NCBI GenBank assembly: GCA_963793415.1
Contig: CAWCAC010000002.1
Coordinates: 186,001 to 250,000, forward strand
DNA: 64,000 nucleotides
Direction: 5' to 3'
DNA from: CAXMST01 sp963793415
GTDB taxonomy: Bacteria; Actinomycetota; Thermoleophilia; Solirubrobacterales; 70-9
Part shown: piece after piece, positions 41,596 through 49,647 of the stretch
Layout: each line of letters opens with the position of its first letter
How positions within the stretch are numbered: position 1 is the first letter of the stretch
Notes under the pieces: model-generated
Told to the model about the DNA's origin: nothing
Databases searched by the model: none
What the model saw: the letters and a program-made list of their open reading frames with translations, nothing else
Translations under genes and position numbers: made by a program

Positions 41596-42438
41596 CTACT
41601 CGTCGGAACTGCGGTCGGCTGCGTCGGCGCCGGTCTTCGTCGTCAGCTTCGAGGCCTGGCTGCTGGTGCCGGCGCGCCGCAGGAGCCAGGGAGCGACGCT
41701 GCGCAGCGCCGCGGCGAGGCCGTAGGGGCGCGGCACGAAGCGCTCGGCCTTGCCGCCGATCCCGGTCTCGTAGATCGCCTCGGCGACCTTCTCCGGCTCG
41801 GAGACCATCCATCGCGTCGTCGGCTTCGCCAGCAGCTCGGTGGCGGGGAAGCCCTCGGTGCGGATGAAGCCGGGCAGGACGAGGCCGACGTGGACGCCGT
41901 TCGGGCTCTCCTCGGCGAACAGCGCGTCGCTCCAGCCGATCAGCGCGAACTTGCTCGCCGAGTAGCCGCCGGTGCCGCCGCGGGCGACGCGGCCGGCCGT
42001 GCTGGCGACGTTGACGATCGCGCTCGGCGCGGAGCCGCGCAACCGCGGCAGCAGCGCCTCGGTCAACCGCAGGACCGAGTCGAAGTTGAGCGTCATGTTG
42101 CGCCGCACGGTCTCGGTCCCGCCCTCGGCGAAGGTGCCGCGCCAGGCGGCGCCGGCGTTGTTGACGAGCAGGTCCAGCCTGCCCCCGTGGACCTGGTCGA
42201 CATGGGCGAGGACCTCGGCGGGTGCCCCCTCAGCGGTCAGGTCGACGGCGACGAAGGTCGCCGGACAGGGCAGCTCGCCGCAGAGGCGCTCGAGCAGCTC
42301 GGCCCGGCGGGCGACGAGCACGAGCTCGATCCCGGGCTCGGTCGCCAGCCGGCGGGCGGCGGCCTCGCCGATCCCGGAGGAGGCTCCGGTGATCAGCGCC
42401 ACGCGAGAGGTCGTCGAGGGCACGGGGGCAGCGCTCAT
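41596..42438 (-). CDS. short-chain dehydrogenase/reductase
   Basis: 280 residues from ATG 42438 (CACAAT 6 nt upstream). Classical SDR: TGASSGIG (cofactor), NNAG, catalytic Ser in IVNVASTAGRV and YSASK. The last 60 residues add a hydrophobic, basic C-terminal segment. An NAD(P)-dependent oxidoreductase of unknown substrate. Confidence 0.9.
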   Translation of the reverse strand: MSAAPVPSTTSRVALITGASSGIGEAAARRLATEPGIELVLVARRAELLERLCGELPCPATFVAVDLTAEGAPAEVLAHVDQVHGGRLDLLVNNAGAAWRGTFAEGGTETVRRNMTLNFDSVLRLTEALLPRLRGSAPSAIVNVASTAGRVARGGTGGYSASKFALIGWSDALFAEESPNGVHVGLVLPGFIRTEGFPATELLAKPTTRWMVSEPEKVAEAIYETGIGGKAERFVPRPYGLAAALRSVAPWLLRRAGTSSQASKLTTKTGADAADRSSDE

Positions 42439-42549
42439 CGGGCCATTGTGCCGGGCGCCGCGGGCCCGCGTGCTCAAGCCTTACCCGACGGGTAATCGAC
42501 AGCGGTCCCTCCCCCGCCTAGCTTCGGGGACCGAACGAAAGGAGCCCCG

Positions 42550-42900
42550 ATAACCGCTTACGCAATCGCCCACATCCGCGAGATCGATCTCAACGAGGAG
42601 ATCGTCACCTACCTGCGCGAGATCGACGCCTCGCTCGAGCCCTACGACGGCCGCTTCATCGTCCACGGCGTCGTTCCGGAGGTCCTCGAGGAGCCATTCG
42701 CGGGCGCGCTCGTCGCGATCGAGTTCCCGGACCTCGAGCGCGCCCGCGCCTGGTACGGCTCCGGCGCCTACCAGGCGATCCTGCCGCTGCGGACCGAGAA
42801 CTCCGACAGCTCGGCGATCAACGTCGAAGGCACCCCGCCCGGCTACCGGGCGGCCGGATTCGCCGCCACGGTGATCGAGCAGATCGAGGGCCGAGCCTGA
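42550..42900 (+). CDS. DUF1330-family protein with ATA start codon
   Basis: 116 residues. The frame reads TAYAIAHIREIDLNEEIVTYLREID, then GRFIVHG, VAIEFPDLERARAWYGSGAYQAILPLR, a clear DUF1330 (dimeric ferredoxin-like fold, EthD-related). No ATG, GTG or TTG exists between the upstream in-frame stop (TAA 42493) and the conserved domain. An ATA at 42550 sits where the family's initial Met-Thr-Ala-Tyr is expected, 5 nt after a strong ribosome site (AAAGGAG). TAGCTT at 42519-42524 is the likely -10 box. Missing from standard start-codon scans. Confidence 0.8.
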   Translation: MTAYAIAHIREIDLNEEIVTYLREIDASLEPYDGRFIVHGVVPEVLEEPFAGALVAIEFPDLERARAWYGSGAYQAILPLRTENSDSSAINVEGTPPGYRAAGFAATVIEQIEGRA

Positions 42901-42940
42901 CCGCGGGCGGGGGTCGGCGCCCGGGGCCGGACCCGAAGTC

Positions 42941-43381
42941 TCAGAGCGAGGGCAGGCAGTCGACGATCGACTGCCTGGTCGCGTCCGGGACGAGGCCGCC
43001 GAGGATCACGGCGTAGCCGACCTGCTCCTGATCGAGACCGGAGGCCGACTTGTACGCCGCCGCCTGCTGCTCGGAGGGGAAGATCTGGACGACGATCGTC
43101 CGGTTCTGGGTGGTCAGGTCGATCGAGACCGCATCGGGCTCCTCGCCGGAGCCGACGCTCGGATCGAGGCCCTCGGCCTCGAGGCAGTCGGCCGTCTCCG
43201 CCGCCAGCAGCTCGCTGTCGGCGGCACCGGGCTCCGGAGTCACCTCGGTCGTCGTGGCGCTCGAACCGCTCGTCGGCGGATCGCTGTCGTCGTCGCCACA
43301 ACCGGCGAGCAGCAACAGGGCGGCGAGCAGCAGGACGGCCGGCAGCGTTCTCAGTCGGGGCGGGAGCGGGCGCTCGCTCAT
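42941..43381 (-). CDS. small lipoprotein
   Basis: 146 residues from ATG 43381 (TTG 43399 possible). Basic N terminus, hydrophobic segment and lipobox LAGC, then a Ser/Thr/Pro linker and a compact domain with two cysteines (DCLEAEG and VDCLPSL) likely to form a disulfide. Family not recognised; similar small cysteine-pair lipoproteins are frequent in actinobacteria. Lies 38 nt after the LuxR-type gene. Confidence 0.7.
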   Translation of the reverse strand: MSERPLPPRLRTLPAVLLLAALLLLAGCGDDDSDPPTSGSSATTTEVTPEPGAADSELLAAETADCLEAEGLDPSVGSGEEPDAVSIDLTTQNRTIVVQIFPSEQQAAAYKSASGLDQEQVGYAVILGGLVPDATRQSIVDCLPSL

Positions 43382-43418
43382 CGGACGGGATGCTCGCAAC
43401 CGCAGCGGTCGGCTGCGG

Positions 43419-46409
43419 TCAGGTCTCGACCGCGGCGCCGATCCCGTGCCGGTGGGCGACGGCGGCGGCCTCGGTCCGGCCCCGGACGCCGAGCTTGGCG
43501 AGGATCCGGGAGACGTGGACGCTCGCGGTCTTCTCCGCCATGTAGAGCTGCTCGCCGATCTCGCGGTTGGTGGCGCCGGAGGCGACCAGCTCCAGCACCT
43601 GGAGCTCGCGGCGCGTCAGCCCGAACGGGGTCTCTTCTTCCTGCTCGGCCGGGCCGGCGCCGCCTCCGTTCGAGGACGCCGGCTCCTCGAGGCTGAGCCT
43701 GGCGCGGGCGGCAAGCCCGTCCGTCTCGCCCGCGAGCCAAGCGGCCCCGAGCTCGCCGGCGAGCGCCGAGGCGTGGGCGAGCGGCGGCGCCGCTGCGGCC
43801 CGGTCGGCACGCGCCAGCGCCGCCTGCGCCTGGCGCCAGAGCGCGATCGCCTGTGGGTAGGGGCGTTCGAGTCGCTCCCAGGCCGAGGCGGCGGCCGCCC
43901 ACAGCGCCGGGTCGTCGGCGTTGGCGACGCGGGCGTGTTGGGCCTCGGTCGCCGCCAGCAGCGCGCGCTCGACGCGGCGCTCGCCGTCCTCGGTCGCGGC
44001 GGCGACCATCTCGAGGAAGCGGTCGGCCCGGCTCAGCGCCTTGCGCTCGGCCTCGGAGTCGCCGAGGTCGCGGGCCCGCTCGGCGATCTCGGCCTCGACC
44101 GCGACGCCCTCGGCGGCGACCAGCGCCAGCCGGGTGCCGTCGTCGCTGCAGAACAGCATCCGCTCGATGCCCGAGTCGATCGCCGCGCGGGCGCAGCCGA
44201 GCTCGCCGTCGCGGACATCGAGCTCGGCGCGAAGGGTTGCCAGGACCGCGATGTACTGAGGCTCGAGCGCGTCCTTGAGCAGGCGCTCGGCGATGTCGAG
44301 CGCCTCCCGAGCCTGCTCGTTCTCACCACGGGCAAGCGCCAGCTGCGTCGTCCGCAGGTGCGCGTGGGCGGCGCCGACACCCTCGGTCTCCCCAGCCTGC
44401 GCCTCGCGCAGCTCGGCCTCGGCGAGCCCCCACTCGCCGAGATCGAAGTAGACCTCGGCCAGGTTGAGGCGGATGAACCGCATCGAGCGGATCGAGCCGT
44501 CGGCGGTCTCGTGGATCCGCCGGACCCCCTTCTCTGCCACCTGCCGCGACTCCGACGAGAGCCCGGCGACGTGCAGGGCGTCGGCGAAGTTGAGGTACGC
44601 GGTCGCGAGATCGTCGCTGGTCCCCGTCCGCTCGGCAATCGCGATCGCCTCGAGCAGCCGCTCGCGCGCCTCCTCCTCGCGGCCGAGCGAGAAGAGCGCG
44701 CAGCCGTAGCGGTTGAGGACACCGGAGCGCTCCGAGTCGAGGTTGAGCCTTGCGGTCGCCGCGATCGCGTCGGGGGCGGCCTCGACGACGCTCTCATAGC
44801 GGCCCTGGAGCAGGAAGAAGCGGACCCGCTGGGCGAGCAGTCGCGCTCGCGCCGGCGAGTCCTCGTCGCCCTCGAGCAGCTCGAGCCCGCGCCGCTGCGT
44901 CTCCCGGCTCAGCTCCGCCTTGCCGAGCGCCCATTGCGCCGCCGCAAGCCGGCCGAGCACCGAGGCGAGTCGCTCGTTGTCGCCGTCTGCCTCGATCGCC
45001 TCGACGGCCTGCCGATAGATCGCCTCGGCGACGCTGTCGTCGCCGGCGAGGAAGTGGATCCGCGCCGCACGCTCGAGCAAGGTGCCGCGGTCGAGCCCGG
45101 TCAGCTGCTCGGGGTCGTCGACCCGCGGCCAGAGCTCGACCGCCCGATCCATCAGCGCCGCCGCCTCGCCGTAGGCGTGCAGGCCGCGGACCGCGTCGGC
45201 CGCCGCCAGGGCGGCGGTCAAGGCCTGGGGCTGATCGCCGGCGGCGTGGTAGTGATGGGCGACGGCGGTCGCCGCGAAGGTCGAGCCGTCGCTGCGGGCC
45301 CGGGTCTCGAGCCCGGCGGCCAGCTTGAGATGGATGTCGGCCCGCTCGCCGGGCAGCAGGTCGTCGTAGATGACCTCGCGTAAGAGGGCGTGCCGGAAGG
45401 CGAAGCGCTCGCCTTCGACGATGACGATGTGGGAGTCGATCGCCTCGCGCAGCGCCGTCGAGAGCTCCGCCGGCTCGACACAGGCGGCCTCGGCGAGCAG
45501 CGCCTCGTCGGCGCGGCCGGCGATCGCCAGCAGCCGCAGCAAGCGGCGGCACGGCTCCGAGAGCCGCTCGACCCGGAGCAGCAGCGCCTCGCGCAGGCTC
45601 GGCGGCAGCGAACCGCGGCCGTCGATCCCGGCGGCGAGCAGCTCCTCGGTGAACAGCGGGTTGCCCTCGCTGCGGCCGTAGAGACGCTCGACCACGACCC
45701 GCTCCGGCTCGGTCCCGAGGATGTCGGTGAGCTGACAGGTGAGCTCGTCGAGATCGAAGCGCGGCAGCTCGACGCGGCGGGCGCGCTCGGGGCGCTCGAG
45801 CTCGACCAGCAGCGGCCGCAGCGGGTGGCGACGGTGCAGCTCGTCGGCCCGGTAGGTCGCGACGACGACGACCCGCTCGGTCCGCAGGCTGCCGGCGAGG
45901 AAGCGGAGGAAGGAGCGGGTCGAGTGGTCGGCCCAGTGGATGTCCTCGATCCAGAGCAGCGCCGGACGCTCGGCTCCGAGTCTGGAGATCAGCTCGAGAA
46001 AGGCGTCGAAGAGGCGTCGCTGGGCTTCGCCGCGCTCGGTCTCGGGCTCGGTCGAGGGCTCGCCGATCGCCGGGTTGAGGCGGGCGAGCTCGGCACGGGC
46101 GGAGCTGGAGAGCTCGTCGAGGACCGGCGAGCCGGCCCGCTGCAGCGGGCGCAGCGCCGCGACCAGCGGTGCGTAGGGGAGCTCGTCGTCGCCGAGCTCG
46201 ATGCAGGAGCCACCGATCACCGCGGCGCCGTTCTCCTCTGCCCGGGCGATCACCTCGCGCAGCAGGCGCGTCTTGCCGACGCCGGACTCGCCGGCGACGT
46301 AGAAGAGGGCGGGGACCGCTTCGAGGTCCTCACCCGAGAGCGCCCGGCCGAGCTCATCGAGCTCGGCCTCCCTGCCGACGAAGCGGCTGCTGCTGACGCG
46401 CTCAGCCAT
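43419..46409 (-). CDS. LuxR-family regulator with AAA ATPase (LAL/MalT-like)
   Basis: 996 residues. Residues 1-30 VGREAELDELGRAL, Walker A AGESGVGKT (39-47), Walker B ALLWIEDIHWAD, then a long series of TPR-like helices (about 350-850) and a C-terminal LuxR helix-turn-helix (LTRRELQVLELVASGATNREIGEQLYMAEKTASVHVSRILAKLGV). Such regulators integrate a small ligand or protein signal with ATP binding before activating promoters. Start at ATG 46409: TTGCAT, 16 nt, AATACT, 8 nt, ATG. Two direct repeats just upstream may be its own binding sites. A stem-loop (ACCGCAG/CTGCGGT) follows the stop. Confidence 0.92.
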   Translation of the reverse strand: MAERVSSSRFVGREAELDELGRALSGEDLEAVPALFYVAGESGVGKTRLLREVIARAEENGAAVIGGSCIELGDDELPYAPLVAALRPLQRAGSPVLDELSSSARAELARLNPAIGEPSTEPETERGEAQRRLFDAFLELISRLGAERPALLWIEDIHWADHSTRSFLRFLAGSLRTERVVVVATYRADELHRRHPLRPLLVELERPERARRVELPRFDLDELTCQLTDILGTEPERVVVERLYGRSEGNPLFTEELLAAGIDGRGSLPPSLREALLLRVERLSEPCRRLLRLLAIAGRADEALLAEAACVEPAELSTALREAIDSHIVIVEGERFAFRHALLREVIYDDLLPGERADIHLKLAAGLETRARSDGSTFAATAVAHHYHAAGDQPQALTAALAAADAVRGLHAYGEAAALMDRAVELWPRVDDPEQLTGLDRGTLLERAARIHFLAGDDSVAEAIYRQAVEAIEADGDNERLASVLGRLAAAQWALGKAELSRETQRRGLELLEGDEDSPARARLLAQRVRFFLLQGRYESVVEAAPDAIAATARLNLDSERSGVLNRYGCALFSLGREEEARERLLEAIAIAERTGTSDDLATAYLNFADALHVAGLSSESRQVAEKGVRRIHETADGSIRSMRFIRLNLAEVYFDLGEWGLAEAELREAQAGETEGVGAAHAHLRTTQLALARGENEQAREALDIAERLLKDALEPQYIAVLATLRAELDVRDGELGCARAAIDSGIERMLFCSDDGTRLALVAAEGVAVEAEIAERARDLGDSEAERKALSRADRFLEMVAAATEDGERRVERALLAATEAQHARVANADDPALWAAAASAWERLERPYPQAIALWRQAQAALARADRAAAAPPLAHASALAGELGAAWLAGETDGLAARARLSLEEPASSNGGGAGPAEQEEETPFGLTRRELQVLELVASGATNREIGEQLYMAEKTASVHVSRILAKLGVRGRTEAAAVAHRHGIGAAVET

Positions 46410-46442
46410 CGCTTTGCAGTATTGCCGGATCGCGGCGGGATG

Positions 46443-46475
46443 CAACTAAGGGGTGCGGGCTCCCAACTAAGGGGT
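46443..46475. promoter_or_regulatory. pair of 12-bp direct repeats upstream of the LuxR-type gene
   Basis: CAACTAAGGGGT at 46443-46454 and again at 46464-46475, exact copies 21 nt apart (two helical turns). The first overlaps the -35 region of the LuxR-type gene; both lie between it and the divergent gene at 46568. Likely operator for a dimeric regulator, perhaps the LuxR protein itself. Confidence 0.65.
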
Positions 46476-46567
46476 CGGAGGCCCGAAGTCGGCCCGGAAT
46501 CCCGATTACAAACGGGGTTCTCAGGCGTAGCTTCGAGATCGAACCTACGGACCCGAGAGGCAATCCA

Positions 46568-46978
46568 ATGCTCGCAATGCTCGTCGACATCAACCGCCAG
46601 CACACCAACGAACTCCGCCAGGCAGCGGACCGCCGCCGCTTCGGTGCCCGGGCCGCCGGCCGTCGCGCCGGGTCGGGCTCGGACACGGACGTCGGGACCC
46701 TGACGGTCCGCCGGCTCGACCGGGTCGGCGCCGACCGCGCGGCGCTCGTCCGGCTCGCCGGCCGCGACTCGGCGCCGATCCCCTCCGGCGACCTGCTCGG
46801 GGCCGAGATGGCCGGCGTGCTGATCGCTGCGATCTCGCTGCGGACCGGCGACTCGATCGCCGACCCCTTCACCGCGAGCGCCGCCGCCCGCGAGGCGCTC
46901 GAGATCAGAGCCGCTCAGATCACCGGCCACGCGGTGAAGCAGGTGAGCGCCCCACTGACCCGGCGCGCTCACGCCTAA
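46568..46978 (+). CDS. hypothetical protein divergent from the LuxR-type regulator
   Basis: 136 residues. GAGAGGC lies 7 nt before the ATG, and TAGCTT about 36 nt upstream is a likely -10 box in the same context (TAGCTTCG..GA.CGAAC) as the DUF1330 promoter. The N-terminal half is Arg-rich and hydrophilic, the C-terminal half more regular (GDLLGAEMAGVLIAAISLRTGDSIADPF). No family recognised. Its position makes it a candidate target of the LuxR-type protein. Confidence 0.6.
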   Translation: MLAMLVDINRQHTNELRQAADRRRFGARAAGRRAGSGSDTDVGTLTVRRLDRVGADRAALVRLAGRDSAPIPSGDLLGAEMAGVLIAAISLRTGDSIADPFTASAAAREALEIRAAQITGHAVKQVSAPLTRRAHA

Positions 46979-47112
46979 GCGGGAAAGCCGAGCCCTCACG
47001 CGGTCCCCTCCCCCCACCCTCCACGGGGGGCGGGGGCCGCGGGCTCGTTCTTGGGCCCGGGCAGCAGGCGCGATGCCGATTTGACCGCCTCGGGCGCGGG
47101 CAGAGACCGCCC

Positions 47113-47202
47113 GTGCTCTCCTTCTTCGACGACGTCGAGCTCGCCTTCGTCGAGACCCCCGAAGCAACGCTTCGCGTCCGTCACGCCGGCAGCGCAGGTC
47201 CT
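47113..47202 (+). pseudogene. remnant of an alpha/beta-hydrolase (dehalogenase-like) N terminus
   Basis: From GTG 47113 the frame reads about 30 residues resembling the opening of haloacetate-dehalogenase-like hydrolases (ELAFVETPEATLRVRHAGSAG), then loses all similarity where the HG oxyanion segment should follow and becomes Pro/Arg-rich. No catalytic triad is present. The rest of 46979-47344 holds no gene I can support apart from the PadR promoter at its end. Confidence 0.45.
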
Positions 47203-47300
47203 CAAAGCCCCCGACCACCCCGGGCCACGAGCTGCGCCCGACCGCTCCCTGAGCCCCTCCCCCGGGGCGCCGTGGGCCGTTCTGGACGACTATCGCGACC

Positions 47301-47330
47301 TGTTACGATATATCGCGTTATGACATATCG
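47301..47330 (+). promoter_or_regulatory. PadR operator/promoter candidate
   Basis: A perfect 10-bp palindrome CGATATATCG (47306-47315) overlaps a TACGAT -10-like box (47304-47309), and a further half ATATCG follows at 47325-47330, making a CGATAT...ATATCG dyad. It is AT-rich in GC-rich DNA, immediately before the padR ribosome site (AAAGGA). Fits autorepression. Confidence 0.6.
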
Positions 47331-47344
47331 AAAGGACGACCCAC

Positions 47345-47890
47345 ATGCACCGACGTAGACACGTCACCAGTCACCACCATCCCCACCACGGGCCCCGTCA
47401 TGTCTTCCACAGGCACGGTCCGCACCGCGGTGGCCGCGGATCCCGCGCCCGGCGCGGCGACGTCCGCGCCGCCGTCCTGGCGCTGCTCACCGAGCAGCCG
47501 ATGCACGGCTACGAGATGATCACGGAGATCGAGGAGCGCAGCGGCGGCTACTGGCGCCCGAGCGCCGGCTCGATCTACCCGACCCTCCAGCTGCTCGAGG
47601 ACGAGGGCCTGATCGTCGGCGAGGAGACCGGCGGCAAGCGCCGCTTCTCACTCACCGAAGAGGGCAAGAAGCTGGCCTCCGAGAAGGCCGGCGAGTCCGA
47701 CTCCCAGCCCTGGGAGCAGGTCCGTACCGGCGCTCCGCCGGAGCTCGTCCAGCTCGGACGCTCCGTCCACCAGCTGCGCGCGGCCGTCGGCCAGGCGATG
47801 CAGGCCGGCAGCGAGGAACAGCGGGCCCGGGTCCGCGAGCTCCTCGACGAGACCCGCCGCGGGATCTACACGATCCTCTCCGAGAAGTAG
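47345..47890 (+). CDS. PadR-family regulator with histidine-rich N terminus
   Basis: 181 residues. The winged helix (about 38-110) has AAVLALLTEQPMHGYEMITEIEERSGGYWRPSAGSIYPTLQLLEDEGLI, then a C-terminal dimerisation helix pair. The first 27 residues contain 11 histidines with several Arg, unusual for PadR and suggestive of binding Ni, Zn, Cu or heme. A ribosome site AAAGGA lies 9 nt upstream. The adjacent leftward DCC-family gene and the decayed genes nearby do not show an obvious target; autoregulation through the palindrome at 47306 is likely. Confidence 0.88.
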   Translation: MHRRRHVTSHHHPHHGPRHVFHRHGPHRGGRGSRARRGDVRAAVLALLTEQPMHGYEMITEIEERSGGYWRPSAGSIYPTLQLLEDEGLIVGEETGGKRRFSLTEEGKKLASEKAGESDSQPWEQVRTGAPPELVQLGRSVHQLRAAVGQAMQAGSEEQRARVRELLDETRRGIYTILSEK

Positions 47891-47915
47891 CGGACCGCCG
47901 GGCCTCCGGGACGCG

Positions 47916-48317
47916 TCAGCTGCGCCGCACCCGGCAGCTCGAGTCGATGCCGAGCAGCCGCGAGATCCGATCGCGGTTGCCGGCAACGAGTCGGTAGCCA
48001 CGCTCGGTAGCCCCCGGGAGGCGCCGGGCCAGCGCCGCCGGCGCTCGACCGCCCGGCAGCACCTCGAACAGGTAGGGAGCTGCAGCGCCGGCCGAGTGCA
48101 CCTCGCCCGACGGCAGGGCAATGTGCCAGGAGTCGAGCCGCTTCGCCTCCGGCACGCCCCCGTCAGCGAGCAGCCGCTGGCCCTCCGGGCTCTGGATCGC
48201 CACCGGCTGCAAGGCCCCACGGCGATCCCAGGCGAGCACCTTGTCGAGGCTCCACCTGCAGAAGCCGCAGTCGGAGTCGTAGAAGGCGATGCGGGTGGCT
48301 CGATCGGGCGGCGGCAT
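47916..48317 (-). CDS. DCC-family thiol-disulfide oxidoreductase-like protein (DUF393)
   Basis: 133 residues. YDSDCGFCRWSLDKVLAWDRRGALQPVAIQSPEG is the DUF393 signature with a DCxFC redox-type motif on a thioredoxin-like fold. These proteins are predicted thiol oxidoreductases. The ATG is only 5 nt beyond the 3' end of tRNA-Arg on the same strand, so the two may share a transcript. Confidence 0.88.
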   Translation of the reverse strand: MPPPDRATRIAFYDSDCGFCRWSLDKVLAWDRRGALQPVAIQSPEGQRLLADGGVPEAKRLDSWHIALPSGEVHSAGAAAPYLFEVLPGGRAPAALARRLPGATERGYRLVAGNRDRISRLLGIDSSCRVRRS

Positions 48318-48322
48318 CGAAA

Positions 48323-48396
<74 letters not shown>

Positions 48397-48460
48397 CCGC
48401 GCAGAACTCTAGGGGCAGTCCGGGGAGCCCGAAGCGGCGACGAGGGCATAGGGTGCAGCG

Positions 48461-48694
48461 ATGCCGGAGGGGCTCACCGATGCGCAGATCGTCGAGCGCC
48501 TGTCGCGGCTCGAGCGCAACCTCGCGCGCGTCGCGGCGGCGACCGGCGTCGAGCTCGAGGACCCGTCGGCGGGAGTCGATCCGGAGATCGCCGAGCTCGC
48601 CCGCTCCGGCGACCGGATGGGGGCGGCGAAGCTCTACGCGGAGCGGACCGGCGCCGACTTCGTCGAAGCCCAGCGCATCGTCAACTCGCTCTAG
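48461..48694 (+). CDS. small protein with L7/L12 C-terminal-like motif
   Basis: 77 residues. TAGGGT lies exactly 6 nt before the ATG (leaderless). N-terminal helix VERLSRLERNLARVAAATGV, then GDRMGAAKLYAERTGADFVEAQRIVNSL, which resembles the helix pair of the ribosomal L7/L12 C-terminal domain (KLYREETG.GL.EAK..V). Probably a small protein-binding domain. Its stop codon overlaps the stop of the leftward micro-gene. Confidence 0.65.
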   Translation: MPEGLTDAQIVERLSRLERNLARVAAATGVELEDPSAGVDPEIAELARSGDRMGAAKLYAERTGADFVEAQRIVNSL

Positions 48695-48831
48695 AGCTTG
48701 ACGTCCTCGCCGGCTTCTTCGGAGAGGCCCTCGCGGGCGCGCTGATCCTCGCGGATGCCGGTGACGACGATGAAGCAGGCCGCGGCGACGATCGCCGTGA
48801 CGAAGCAGCCGAACAGGAAGAGCCCGATCAC
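48691..48831 (-). CDS. 46-residue membrane micro-protein
   Basis: GTG 48831 overlaps the stop of the upstream small membrane gene (GTGA). The product has one hydrophobic helix (VIGLFLFGCFVTAIVAAACF) and a charged C-terminal tail ending in EDVKL. Codon third positions are GC-rich and the coupling is exact, so I regard it as real. Family unknown; perhaps forms a pair with the 62-residue protein. Confidence 0.6.
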   Translation of the reverse strand: MIGLFLFGCFVTAIVAAACFIVVTGIREDQRAREGLSEEAGEDVKL

Positions 48832-49016
48832 CGCTTCGGCCCCTCGGGGGGCGGCAGGATCAACGCGCCGAGCGCGAGGATCGACGGCACCCAGAGCCCG
48901 ACGAAGATCCCGTGCGTCTTGTCGTCGAGGAAGTAGAGCCCGACCGAGAGCAGGAATGAGAGGCCTGCTGCGAGCAAAATCAGCAGACGTGCTTTGTCGA
49001 CGTAGGAGTTAGGCAT
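48828..49016 (-). CDS. 62-residue two-helix membrane protein
   Basis: ATG 49016, with TAAGGT exactly 6 nt upstream, fits a leaderless start. Two hydrophobic helices (about 10-28 and 36-54) with a short charged loop; ends in a PPPEGPKR tail. Translationally coupled to the 46-residue membrane protein downstream. Family not recognised. Confidence 0.68.
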   Translation of the reverse strand: MPNSYVDKARLLILLAAGLSFLLSVGLYFLDDKTHGIFVGLWVPSILALGALILPPPEGPKR

Positions 49017-49085
49017 TCCTTGACCTTACTGAGGGTCTGACGCCGGCCCGGATGGCCGGATCCAAACCTGATCCGGCCGTAGGGC

Positions 49086-49614
49086 TCAGCCGGAGGCGAG
49101 GCGCAGGTCGACGAACGGGAAGTCGTGCGGCTCCCCGATGCCGGCGGCCTCGAACGCGATCGGTGCGTCGAAGGCGAGACAGGCGGAGACGAAGGTGTGG
49201 AACTCACCGCGCTCTCCGCAGGGATCGACGTCGCCGGGCAGGCCCGCGAGGAAGGCGGCGTCGTATGAGCACCCGAGGCGCTCGCGGCCGAGCGCCGCTC
49301 GAGGAAGAGATCGCCGAAGGCAACTCCGGTGACACCGGCCATGCGCGGGTCGGCGAAGGCGGCGCGCATCCGCTCGGCGTAGTCGTCCGGACCGGCGTCG
49401 GCGGGGATCGGGACCAGGACGAGCGGCAGTCGGGCCGCCTCGGCCTGCGCGGTCAGCGCCCGAGCCGGATCTGATGGTGGTGGACGCGCGAGCTCTCCTG
49501 CTCGACCGTCGTCAGCAGCACGCCCGGAGGCCGGCCCTGCTCACGCAGCGTCTGCAGGGCGTGGGCTCCGTCTTTTCCGCCGCTCCAGGAGAGCGCGATC
49601 GGGCCAGGCTTCAC
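49086..49614 (-). pseudogene. decayed PP-loop ATPase (diphthine-ammonia ligase/DUF71-like)
   Basis: Read leftward from GTG 49614: frame 1 gives ALSWSGGKDGAHALQTL (PP-loop) up to a TGA near 49455; frame 2 continues ALTAQAEAARLPLVLVPIP...FGDLFLE to about 49305; frame 3 resumes with RLGCSYDAAFLAGLPGDVDPCGERGEFHTFV and ends at 49086. The DPCGE.GEFHTF signature and PP-loop identify the Dph6/DUF71 ATP pyrophosphatase family. At least two frameshifts and loss of roughly 45 residues between the second and third parts make it non-functional. Confidence 0.75.
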
Positions 49615-49647
49615 GGCGCGGTGCTCCGCCGACTCGAGTCCAGAGGC

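Noticed and set aside
46443..46475. Direct repeats as the start of a CRISPR array
   Set aside because: Only two 12-bp copies with one 9-bp spacer, at a promoter; no cas genes.
46979..47112. Possible gene in the C-rich stretch before the hydrolase remnant
   Set aside because: Low-complexity C/G runs with no ribosome site or protein-like frame.
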